DNA of 64,000 nucleotides from Spinacia oleracea (Eukaryota; Streptophyta; Magnoliopsida; Caryophyllales; Amaranthaceae): contig NC_079490.1 of NCBI RefSeq assembly GCF_020520425.1, forward strand, positions 1,488,001 to 1,552,000. The letters are read 5' to 3'. The notes under the pieces are model-generated. The model was not told where the DNA came from and searched no databases. It worked only from the letters and a program-made list of their open reading frames with translations. The position numbers were made by a program, and so were the translations under genes. Of this stretch, positions 22,801 through 33,391 are shown in pieces. Each line of letters opens with the position of its first letter. Position 1 is the first letter of the stretch.

Positions 22801-25800
22801 TACATCTCCACAGTCTACATGCAAAAACAGAACCTCCTGCACTCACCAAATGGAACAATCCATTATCCATCAGAAAGCAGCAAGTTACGAGAAGAATTTG
22901 CCTGCCAGTTTCTACCCCTAGATCAGCCTAAGACAGACATGATATCTTATACGGAACATGAGGTGAGAGTCTCCATCCCCAGCAGCACATATTTCAGACT
23001 ATTCCGTCAAAAAACGGTCAGAACCATCCAATTTTTCTATAGCCTCTTTCCTCCCAACCTCCACACACCTTTTCCCCATTCTAACCTCAACCAAAATAAA
23101 ATAAAATAAAAATAACACTAGCTTACCAGTTACTGAATTACCCCTCACTAACAGCAATCATTTGTTCACAAAAGTTGTACATTCAATCATTAGCCAATTT
23201 GCTGTCAAAAGTAGTGAAACTTGATTCCTGGTTTTGACAAGGAAAACAATCTAAAGCTCTTTGGAGTGTACATCGCATAATAGTTTCAACTAGTGTCATA
23301 TAATAAATGAAAATCGTATACATCTGTGATTCCAAAGAACACGCCAGCATCACGTAAAACAAAAGCTACAGCTTTTTAAGATACCAAGGAAAATCCATAC
23401 ATAATTTATTTCCCCTGATTTGCGAATCAGTTTTGAATTTCTTAAAGGCTCTCCAACACTATGGCATGTATGCCTGAATGTAGGGGTGGGGATGGGGATG
23501 GGGGGTAGAAGTGAATTCCAAAGCAACAGAATAATACCTTCCGATCAGACCTGACAATGGACCACTAGTTATCCTGCAAATGTAAATACAACCATAGTAC
23601 ATAAATAATCATAGCCAACGTTCGACAATTAGAAGACTCTATAGCGCATTATCACAATATCTTATCTTACCCACTCGAAATTCCACCACCAGCTGAGAAA
23701 CCTCCACTCACACGCTCAACCACATTCATTACCAAGTCAACCTTACCTGTGTCTTGGGTGTTGAAGAAAAAGAAACATAGTGAACAAATGGAAATTAGAC
23801 AGATTTTTAATTTTGAAACATCCATCCAACAGATATTGTATGTATTTCTACATAATGATCACCACTATCTCTAGTTCTCTACAAGTAACGAAGTCGAACC
23901 AACTGGGAAATCTAAATAACGTAATAACAGAAGCCAAACAATTTGGTAATTTGGTCCACAGTCTAGGCGTATATTAAATGGCCAAGCTTCCGAGGCAACT
24001 TGAAGATTCCATTCAAAGTTTAGGCCCTAGGTTCAAGAGAACGAAGGTACGTATCTTGTCCTAAATCCGTCTCATATATTGAAGCCAACAGATCTGCTGG
24101 CCTACCAATACAATTTAGACAAATCAACTTGAGCAGTTTTAATCTCTTGAAAAGCCAAACAATTTTAAGTAACTTGATGATAAGAGTGCAATTTATAATT
24201 ACCTCCGGCAGGCTGGGGGAAAATGCTAACATCTTCCATAACTCCCATAGTTAGAACTGTCTCTACGTCCCTTTTTCCTTGATTTAAACTGTAAACCTGC
24301 AAAAGAAGCATGCAAAATACGTAAGACCTCCAAACTGAAAGGTTAGAAGGATTGAATAATTCCTTACTACCATGATCATGATCATACACAAGGATAATCC
24401 CAGCTGGAAGTTAATATTCAAAGAAATTACCCTCAATAACAACCAACAATGGAAATCCTACAAATTTCCATACAACAAATATGCTTGAAATGATCTTCCA
24501 AGGATGATGGAGAACTCTATATCTAGAACATCACAACACAATTGGTGTTCAAATGTCTATAAAAGCTCAAAAAAAGGTTCTATCAAGAAAGATATGAAAA
24601 AATAGGGTTGTAATCCACAACATTTCAACAGATAAGGTTAAAAAACCGACAGATTATTGAGTGTGGATTTAGGGAGCTATAGATATACATTCTCACTCAG
24701 CAACACCCCTAATTTATAATTCAACACATCAAAGAAAGTGCGACATGACTAGCTATCTACAACAGTGAAAGCAATGATTTACCTGTCCTTTTTTAGTTGT
24801 AAGCTGACGAAGTATCGTTTCTGGCTTTGTCTTCCCCACAGTTGGCTCGCGTCTAAGGAAAACAATAGAATGTACAGAATTAGGCATGAACCCTCCTTAT
24901 ATCAGGGCATAACCATCATCATTTCTCAACTACAACATGTTAACATGACATTATTCTACCATGCAACATCATGTTATCTAATTTAATAATGTTGATAGAC
25001 AATACTCGCTGTTCTTTCTTGGTTCCCCATATCTTTTTCTTGATACTGCCTAAAGCAGAAAAAATTATTACGTTTAAAAACTTACGTCTTCCGATCAAGA
25101 AAACGGATTGAGACATCATTGACCTCGGCTTCAGCAATTTGTAACCTTAGTATACCCCCTGAAAGGATCTCAACACCTGAAACCTGTAGGAACATAACAA
25201 TGTTACTTTTGCTTCAAAACATCATAGCTCTTCCCTCGGGGGATAAGGTAACAAATCCAAAATCTTCACATATAAAAGAAAATCAGATACTAACCATGCC
25301 AAATAGACCGCGCTCCATATACCATCCATTGATGGATTCGATAACTTCATCCAAACGCCTGATATTGACAACTTTTCCTGCACAGCTTGATGACAAAATT
25401 TAATTTAAAGGGAGCGAAGGCTTCAGTAACTCACAAACTCTAGCAACACAGAGACAGAAAAACCTACCATATCCATCACGAAATTTATCCTCTACAAACT
25501 TGGACGGGAGAACATTCGCTCCTTCACACACCAATCCTCGAAACTCCTGGTTTGGTTCTACCTTGTGCGACAAAATAAAAAGCAAATTAAACAAACTAGC
25601 TGTGTCAAGAAAGAAAAATATCTACACTTGAGAAAATCAAGGGCTAGCTACATTCACCAAGATAATAACAACATTACCATATAACAGACATACAGACATA
25701 AGTATAGGTTCAAAGGACGTGTAGTACATTTTTGGATACGGATATATGATAGGAAAAGAAATACAAAATTGACACAAGGACATCAAAATAAGCTCCTGGA

Positions 25801-26910
25801 CAAATTGATGATCATGCAAACCTCCTACCCTTCATTTGTAACAAAAGACAGACGAAGCTTCAAGCCCCCTACCCTCCCTTCGGTGTAAATTTTGAGTCCC
25901 CTATCCTTTCCTCTGTAACTAAGGGAAGATGATGCTACAGAGCAGCACCTACAGCTCAACAATTTTCATCACCTAAAAACCAGGCAGCAGGCAGCATCAC
26001 TCATTCCACTATGTTGTAATTAATACTTGCAATCCCAGAAACTTGCTGGCGCCATTTCAAGGGACTCATTTGCTAATCAGGTTCCTAATCCTGATAAAAA
26101 TATACCTCCACTACGATTCAATTTCTTTAAACTGATCAGCAATAGAATATGTTACTAAATTACAGCCTAAATTCGAGTTTCTTCTTCCATCCCATGATCA
26201 ATTTCTATCCAATTCCACCTAAACTAACTCCAATTCCAAAACCCATATACAAAATGGCATTCAATCAAACTAATTAGGCATTAAAATAACACAAAATTCT
26301 ATGTGCTCTCTAGATTATATACCTGAAAGACCAATCTGATGCCATCCCGAGTATCCACAGCAACAGGCATACAAGTAGAAAAATACCCACTATCAATAAT
26401 CCGATGAACATCCTCCTGGACCTCTCTCACCGTCAATGCCGAGTTCGCCCTGCACGCTTTCAACGCCGTTAACGCCTCCGATTCCAGGTCTTTCCTCTCC
26501 AATTCTTCGCCGTCTTTGTTCCTCACAAGCACCTCACTGATCAACACTCTCTCCTCATCCTCCCTCCGAGTCCGACTCACCGAGGCCTTCGGCTGAGCCA
26601 CCTCGAACGTAGCACCGCCACCGGGTTGAGGCTGAGTCGAATCGTCGGGTCGAGTCAGTGCCAATGTTGAAGAGCACAGCAATGGAGGTGGGGAGGAAGA
26701 GCGAAATTTGATGGGGTTTTTGTGGAGTTTGAGGGAATCTATGAACTGGGTAATTGAGAATTTGGCTTGTGTGAGGGTGGAAGTTAAGGATTGGGAACAA
26801 AATGGGAGGTTAGAGAAGGGATGTTGATGATTTTGGGGTGCATAAATTGGGATTTTAATGGAGGATGATGTGAATTGAACGTCGCCATTTTCGGGCATTG
26901 TTGAAGACAT
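19881..26910 (-). CDS. OEP80: Chloroplast outer envelope protein OEP80 (TOC75-V), Omp85 family
   Basis: Sixteen exons with GT-AG borders and unbroken phase, 688 aa: 26910-26323, 25561-25468, 25377-25295, 25183-25086, 24852-24783, 24296-24203, 23746-23671, 23573-23538, 22537-22384, 22281-22141, 21651-21581, 21437-21365, 21287-21172, 21050-20903, 20277-20208, 20035-19881. OEP80 is an essential beta-barrel of the plastid outer envelope, thought to assist insertion of other barrel proteins. Residues 1 to about 115 are Ser/Pro-rich and poorly conserved; about 120-340 fit the POTRA region ([20 protein letters not shown]); the rest is the barrel, with the VRGY motif at 591-594 and a C-terminal FHFGVG strand. 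Length is a little below the roughly 730 aa I recall for Arabidopsis. A second Met at codon 5 (26898) is an alternative start. Intron 10 holds a Stowaway MITE. Identification rests on strong recalled similarity throughout. Confidence 0.95.
21709..22052. mobile_element. Stowaway-type MITE in OEP80 intron 10
   Basis: 344 bp beginning CTCCCTCCGTTTCTTATTAG and ending AATAAGAAACGGAGGGAG, flanked by TA at 21707-21708 and 22053-22054. The right terminal repeat is partly duplicated inside (ACACCCCTAATAAGAAACGG occurs twice, near 21990 and 22027), as is a block with TAGATGGTGG near 21890/21950. It lies in the intron between exons 10 and 11. Confidence 0.9.
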
Positions 26911-27370
26911 AGAAATGGAATTGATGCTTTGGAGAAGATGGGTGTTTTTTTTGCTATCTGATCATTGATTCATTGGTTTAGGGTTTGGGAAATGGGGTTT
27001 TGGTTAAACTTAAAAGCAGAATGTTGAACAAACTCAAGTAGACATTTTGATTCTTGGAAGAGTTGATTAGGTCCAATTGGAGTGGGGTAATTTTGGGTTC
27101 GTGTTATCTGTGTTAATGGATTATGTTTCGGGTTATTTGTGTTAATGGATCATGTTTCGGGTTGAAAATTAAAGATTTTGTATAGTCTGCTCTAATATAA
27201 CGGTTGAGAATAAAATGGAAGGTTTGAGAAGAACTAGAGGATGTGTAGGAATTTTGATGAAAAAGAGGGATTTCAAATGAGGATGGTTTGAGTCCAACAT
27301 AGTCTTTTTCGAGTATCATTGGAGACAAACACGGAATATAATACGGAGGAAAAGAGAGGTGATATTTGTA
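26911..27370 (-). promoter_or_regulatory. OEP80 upstream region
   Basis: Presumed promoter and 5' UTR. No clear TATA box or motif could be assigned with confidence. A minus-strand open frame at 27328-27113 has no recognisable similarity. Confidence 0.35.
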
Positions 27371-27505
27371 TGGGCAACTAAATCTGACAATATTGTCTCA
27401 TACTCGATTACCTGACCGAATTACTCAACTAAGACCCAAAGTCTATCAAATCCACTTGATCGAATTTGTATCAGAATCGAACTGACCTGACCAAGTGTGT
27501 CAACT

Positions 27506-27628
27506 TCCCCATAATTAGTAGCTTATTCACAACAAACCAAATTTGACTCGAGCTAAACTGAACTACTTCCCCATAATTAGTAGTTTATTCACAACAAATC
27601 AAATTTGACTCGAGCTAAACTGAACTAC
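27506..27628. repeat. Tandem duplication of about 61 bp
   Basis: Two adjacent near-identical units starting CTTCCCCATAATTAGTAG and ending in GAGCTAAACTGAACTA. They lie inside a longer ACCCGA-like degenerate tract (27400-27660). Confidence 0.8.
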
Positions 27629-27660
27629 CTATAACCGAATTCAACCTGTTTTATTCTTTA

Positions 27661-28319
27661 TAAGGACTTGAACATGATCCAAAACAAGTGTTAGAATTTT
27701 GGAAAGAGTTGTTGGGTTTAATAAAGGCATACATTGAAAATCTTACAAACTAAAACAGACAATCGGTCTTACATATTAAACAAATTGGCAATACCGGATT
27801 GGATCATATATGATTTATGTTTAAATTATTTACAAGATTTATTATTTTTCGGGTTAAAAATGAACTGATTCCCCAAATTTTGAAGTTTCAAACTAACCAT
27901 ATGAAATTAGGCAATATTTTTTTCTTCTTAAGTGGTTATAGTTCACAACTTAAGAGGTGGAATTGTTGATTTAACATGTATAATCTTAAAATTATATTAG
28001 TCTCAATTTTTAAGGGGCTTGATATTTAAATTTGTGGTTATGATAAACCCATCTCTAAGATACTTTAATTTCAATACATATTTGACTATACTATTTCTTA
28101 CTCAGGGAGAGACAAGATATATCTATTTATGAAGCAAGAGATAGTAGTTCATAATAAATATATTAAAAGTGTAGTACAAAGGAAAAAAAATGAAATGAAA
28201 ACAAATTAAGACAACATAAAACGAAGAAAAAATCGAACGATTTTCTTCAATAATGCTCGGAGATTCATAAATTCCTAAAATACGTTACTTTTTCGCTTAT
28301 TTTCCACTCTAATGTCAGC
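27661..28319. other. Gene-free AT-rich spacer
   Basis: No open frame with family resemblance and no clear transposon terminus found here. Confidence 0.4.
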
Positions 28320-28620
28320 AAGAAAGCCGGTTTTTTTTTTTTTTTTATATAAAATCTACAATAAACCGCTATTTGAAACGGTGGTTTAAAGGGGTAAACC
28401 GCTATCTGAAATAGCGGCTTGTGTATATAATGAACCGCAATTTCAGATAGCGTTTAACATAACACAACAAAATCAAATAAGAAGAAGTTAGAGAGCTGTT
28501 ATAAAACCGCGCGGTTTTGTTTTAAAGCAAACCGCCATTTGAGTTCGCGGTTTATACCGTTGAACCGCCAATTCAAATGGCGTCAAAACCGCCATTTCAA
28601 TTGGTAAGTTGCACCGGAAA
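28320..28620. repeat. Cluster of inverted AACCGCTATTT motifs
   Basis: After a poly-T run, variants of AACCGC(T/C)ATTTGAAA and their complements (ATAGCGGTTT, AATGGCG) occur about ten times in both orientations within 300 bp. The region could fold into several hairpins. Related AGCGGTTTTA motifs recur at about 58480-58660. The family was not recognised. Confidence 0.6.
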
Positions 28621-28786
28621 AAAAGATTACTTTTCTTTTTTCCATGTTGACCTGGACAACATGAAAGGAAATAAGTTACTCAGTAGAAAATAATGTATTT
28701 TGAGAAGTATTGAATCTTTAAGGTAATATTGAAGGAAATCGTTCTAAAAAATGCAGATAATTAATTTCAGACAACCATATCTATTA

Positions 28787-29337
28787 CGCCCTCTGTATTT
28801 ATTTAAGATATACACTTGCCTTTTCCGGCCGTATTTATTTAAGAGATACACTTGCCATTTTTAGTAACTTATCAACCCCACCATCTAATTAAATAATCTA
28901 TCTACACCCAATCCCCACCCTCATCCCCTAAAATGACATGGTCCCCACTTGTTTTACTTATTAAAATATCTATCCAACCGGGGTCGTTTTTTCGCATATC
29001 TGATATGTGTGGAAACACACATATCAACTAAAAGACAAATAGCTAAACGACAAAAAAGTAAGTACCATTCATGTAAAAAAAGTACAATTCTGTAAAAAAA
29101 AGTATCATTCTGTAAAAAAAAGGTACTATTTGTGTTTAAAAAAGTACCATTTAATTTTTTTTTGTCCTTTTTCCTATTTTGTCTTTTGTTCTGATATGTA
29201 TTTCCCCATACATATCTGATATGTATTTGTACTTCCTCCTACCCAACCCCACTTGTTTTATTACTTTATTTCATTCAATTTTTCTTCTTAATACCCGTGG
29301 CCGACAAAGTGTATCTCTTAAATAAATACGAAGGGAG
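28787..29337. mobile_element. Stowaway-like MITE with nested insertion
   Basis: Left end CGCCCTCTGTATTTATTTAAG and right end CTTAAATAAATACGAAGGGAG are inverted repeats, with TA at both sides (28785-28786 approximately, 29338-29339). A second copy of the left terminus starts near 28826 and pairs almost perfectly with the right end. The middle (about 28977-29236) contains TCTGATATGTGT palindromes and GTAAAAAAAGTACCATT tandem units, foreign to the outer element. Confidence 0.65.
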
Positions 29338-29820
29338 TACTATATACTAAAAGAGAAACCAGGAATGACACGTGTCATTTCCTGGTGAAAAATTTTCCCG
29401 TCAAAAACTCTTTCCTAAAAAAGCATATTTATTTTATTCTTTTTTTATTTTCTCTCCTTTTGTATAAATGTTTATATGGAAAAAAATATAGGATTATGGA
29501 ATATGCCATTATTAAAATTTTAGTAAAATTTTAGTCAAACTGTCATGTCAATAATAGAAAATATTCTTACTCGATATTTTGGTCAAATTAGCATATTAAA
29601 TATATCAAATATTTTAGTCAGATCATCATATTAAACATATAAAATATATAAGTAGTATGTTAAAATATGATAAAATTAGTAAATTCGAGATTATTAATTA
29701 CCAATAGATTTAAGGGATAAATAATTCAATTAAAAATTTTATAAAAAAAATGGTCAAATAATAATTTTTAAATACCCGTGCGTGTACGGGACCTAATGTA
29801 GTGCCTTAATAAATGACTAG
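29338..29820 (+). mobile_element. Helitron-like fragment
   Basis: Begins with TATATACTAAAAGAG, near the Helitron 5' consensus, and ends with hairpin CCCGTGCGTGTACGGG (29775-29790) and then CTAG at 29817-29820 followed by T. The hairpin-to-CTAG distance of about 30 bp exceeds the usual 10-12, so the end may be altered. No Rep/helicase coding. Confidence 0.55.
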
Positions 29821-30039
29821 TGCGTTTTTGGCGCCATAAACGCGAGCTAATCAATCATATCGCGGGGTTAAACACTTAAACATCCCTTATTTTCGCAGAC
29901 CTTTCAAATTTGAAACCCTAAAATTTCCCCCAATTCCGTGATCGTTCTTTCATGCTTCATAACTCAGACCTCAAACCCTAATTTACGTGGTGTGATCTTC
30001 TCATTGTTAATCATCAAACCTGGCAACAATTAGAGGTAA

Positions 30040-32060
30040 CTCCATTTACTCAATTGTATTCATTTAATTGTGTTTTACTGGAATTTAAGTAACTAGCGAA
30101 GTTCATGGAGTTTGATGTTTTGGTGTTTTATCATCCCGCTGAATCGAAATTTGTAGTTATTTTGGTTAAATTACAGCTGTTGTGTTTAAATTGTAGATAT
30201 TTTGGTTAAATTGTAGCTATTTTGGTTAAATTGTAGCAATTTAGCTTGTTAAATTTCATGTACTTTGAAATAATTTTCTGACATTTAGCTGCTGGATTGG
30301 GAAGTGAAGAGATGTTGTGATTTAGCTGCTGTGCTTGGATTTGATAACTTTTTTGGATTATTTTTTGAAGAAATTAGGGATTGAAGTATGAATTGGGTCC
30401 ATTAATTTGATTTTTTTCGATGTTCATAGGAATTATGATTAACTACATAAACAATTGGAATTTGTGCAGGAGAATTGACAGTTTTAGGCCATGTTCAGCA
30501 AAACTAGTTGTTGTTAGCGCTTTAGCTGTTACTGTAGTGCGGAACAGGGACTTTGTAGATTTGGATGAAAGTAATGAAATGTTCCTAAACTGCAGGCTTT
30601 TCAGGAATTAGACCTTCTGTCAATGTTTCTATTAATTCACTTTCTTAACCGAGTATTTCCGATTCAAAATTGCTTTTCCTGTGATGGCAACCATTGACTT
30701 GTTAGCCTAATTCAAGACCTTTGTTCAATCATTTAAAATATTTGCTCAATTGCTGTGATGTCCATGACTTTTTCAGGGTTCGGAGGAAATTCTTGATTCT
30801 TAGTTGAAGATTGAGGTCTCCGTGCAACGGAAATGGAAGTCAACGGAAAGTATGACCTAAAAGTACCTTTATTGGAATCTCAGGGCACTATGGGAGTTAA
30901 CATTTCTCAACCAAGTCCAAATGGCAATGAGGCGATTAAAACGGCTACATTCAAGACGGAAGGTATTGAGTGTGGATCGTGCACGACCTCCTGCATAAAG
31001 GAAGCTGAATGGAATTAAGACTGTTCATCAATATCTGGGAAAACTATTGTCAAATACATGCCTGAAATTATCAATGTAAGTGGCAAATTTGTACCCGTGT
31101 TATGATTTACCATCTATGTTTAGTTGTGACTTGGTTTTAATTTGTTATTGCCCTTTGTATCTACTGTAATCTATTAAAGGGTATAGGGACCGGGTCCTGC
31201 CACCCTTCTAAATCTCGGAAGATAATGTCGCTAATTTTTTGTTACTTCGTAGGTTGCTTCTATGCTCTATCTAGCAAACATTAAGGTGGAAAATAAGGAA
31301 AAAGGGTTTATGCTTTGTGAATAAATTTTAGCCTGATTGTTATGCATTGATGTGGACTCAATCATTCAGGGAGGCATTTAATGTGTTTTGGCATTTAGAT
31401 ATCTTCAAATTCTGTCTTTATTTGTTGTTATTTTTATTGTCATTATATTCTCATTCATATCCTTATTTGGGATTTACCCTCTTTTTATTTGTTTCTTTTT
31501 GCTGCCTTTTGTAGATCATAACTATAAGAGAGTCATAGGAAATGTTGGTTTTCAAGAAGGGTATCCAGATCAAGAAAATAGCAGTATGTCGACTGAAAAT
31601 TATATGAAATTAGAAATGCATAAACCAGCTGATCAGAATCTGTAGTTCATGCCCTTTTAGAGTTTTAATAGCTGAAGGAGTAAAAAAGGTTGTTGTTTGC
31701 CTTTCTCTTGAGGAAGGCAAGTTACCCAAATGTCACAAACCCTTATCTGGAGGAAAATGCTTGGCCCAAAGAAGATCTTATAATCCCTGGGAACGATGTA
31801 ACAAACTCCAGTTGTTAAAGGTCCTAAAAGAGTATGACATTTTCGGTGATTGTTAGTGCTATGGTATCCTGTAATTTCTGCTATCCGCAAAATGTTGCAA
31901 ACAGGTCAATGGTGGTACTGTAAGTGAGATTGGTTGCATCATAGTAAATGGTACAGATGTTGGATCACAGACTGCCCTTCTTCAGATGGTTCAATTTGTG
32001 GAAGCTGTGTAGTTGGCTGACCATATCTCAAGGTTTTTTCTTCCACCTGTAAGTTTATTT
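30040..32060 (+). pseudogene. Truncated copper P1B-ATPase (HMA5-like) pseudogene
   Basis: A decayed copy of the gene at 44003. ATG at 30833 gives MEVNGKYDLKVPLLESQG, matching the functional N-terminus; the first metal-binding motif CGSC is kept, but a frameshift brings a stop at about 31018. Exon 2 remains at about 31513-31800 with stops and deletions; its second metal-binding motif is lost. Exon 4 survives at about 31904-32051 followed by an intact donor context. Exon 3 and everything after exon 4, including CPC, DKTGT and the nucleotide-binding domain, are missing. No functional pump can result. The upstream part (30040-30780) has the layout of a 5' UTR intron with short TTTTGGTTAAATTGTAG repeats. 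Confidence 0.85.
30135..30250. repeat. Short tandem repeat, about 19-20 bp unit
   Basis: Four imperfect units of ATTGTAGCTATTTTGGTTAA in the presumed leader intron of the ATPase pseudogene. Confidence 0.75.
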
Positions 32061-33391
32061 GTTTGCATTACCATATAATCAGTGTATCATGTTTTGTGTC
32101 CAAATTTTGAAGTTGTTGAGTCAGGAAAAGACCTTAATCAATGATTACATATAGCTGAATAGAGGGAATTATCTAGGTCATTTACAAGAAGCCAGGCTAG
32201 ATTTCGAATGAAGGAATTGTTAAGCAGAAGCTGTCTAGTAAGCCTTTATGCCAGAAAAAACTCAACCCTGTCTTTGAAAAGATTTACTACGCATTTAATT
32301 TACAGAACTTCACCATGGCCTCCGCAAATAGCACTGCATCATAGTCTGTTATCACCTTTAACCCAAAAAATAAAATAAATGAAAGTCTTTGAAATCTTTG
32401 TTTAAGATAATGAGGTGTAATAATGTACAAGAAGTGCTAAATTATTTATCTGTTTAGTTGCTGCATAGTCTAGCTGGCCTGGTTGACTGTCAATTAAATG
32501 GGTTGATCTAGTGAAAGGTTTTTGATAGAGTAGCTGAATAACCACTTGTACACTACTAAAGTACTATGCATATGAACTGACAGCAGCTATATACGTACTA
32601 CTATACGTTTGAAGCCTTTTTTTGGCACCCAAAAAATATACCTTTCTTTTTGTTGTGGATCGAACTCATCAAAGCAACGATCTACTCAAGCATTATTGTA
32701 CTACGGGGTATCATATAATTTTTTTTCCAACTAAACATTTTCGTTTGTAATTAATTGTTACATTGAAAAATCTGCAGTGACAACATGCATGAAAAGTCAA
32801 TGGGTGAAATGAGGAATATAATAATGTAGTTCGTATGTGATGTCTGTTATAAGTGTTAGCATCTAGTCCTATAGTATTAGATGTTGTATATAGTTATATA
32901 CCCACAAGTGTGTATCCCAAGTGGGCTACAAAGCCTACGATGCTGCATACTTCTTATACTGTGAATTAGTATCAGGAATTCAGGATAGAACATGACTTCT
33001 TTGGCTTTATTTATGGCATTTATCTCCATTGTTAAAGAACTAATTAAAGATGCTTTTCACATTTCCCGAGGAGTAATTAACAATGAATTTATCAAGTCAA
33101 GTCAACCAGAGATGCTCTACGCATTTCCTAAGGAGTAATAACATGATCATGAATCATTTAAGTCAAAAGAGCTATAGCTGGCATTATTTTTAATTAGAAT
33201 GTTCACATGAACATGAAGAACCAATTAACTTTAAAAGTCATTGTTTAAGGAGTACAAGTCTTAATCTAGCACAAATTGAAACAACCACACTCTATTTTTT
33301 TTAGTATATACAGTATACCAAGTTAGCTAGCTCATTAACTCTCTATCTTCAGTTTAATATCTGAACCTTGGTCCATCCTTTTTCTGGAAAT
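32061..33391. other. Spacer between ATPase pseudogene and MSL-like gene
   Basis: No supported gene. A weak tRNA-like B-box (GAGTTCGATCCA on the minus strand, near 32660) hints at a decayed SINE. The final part should include the promoter of the following gene; AGTATATACAGTATA near 33304 is a possible TATA-like element. Confidence 0.4.

Noticed and set aside
22711-23109. 132-codon plus-strand frame in OEP80 intron 8
   Set aside because: Lies within an intron, composition is not gene-like and no family is evident.
27113-27328. 71-codon minus-strand frame upstream of OEP80
   Set aside because: No family similarity and it lies in the likely promoter; treated as chance.
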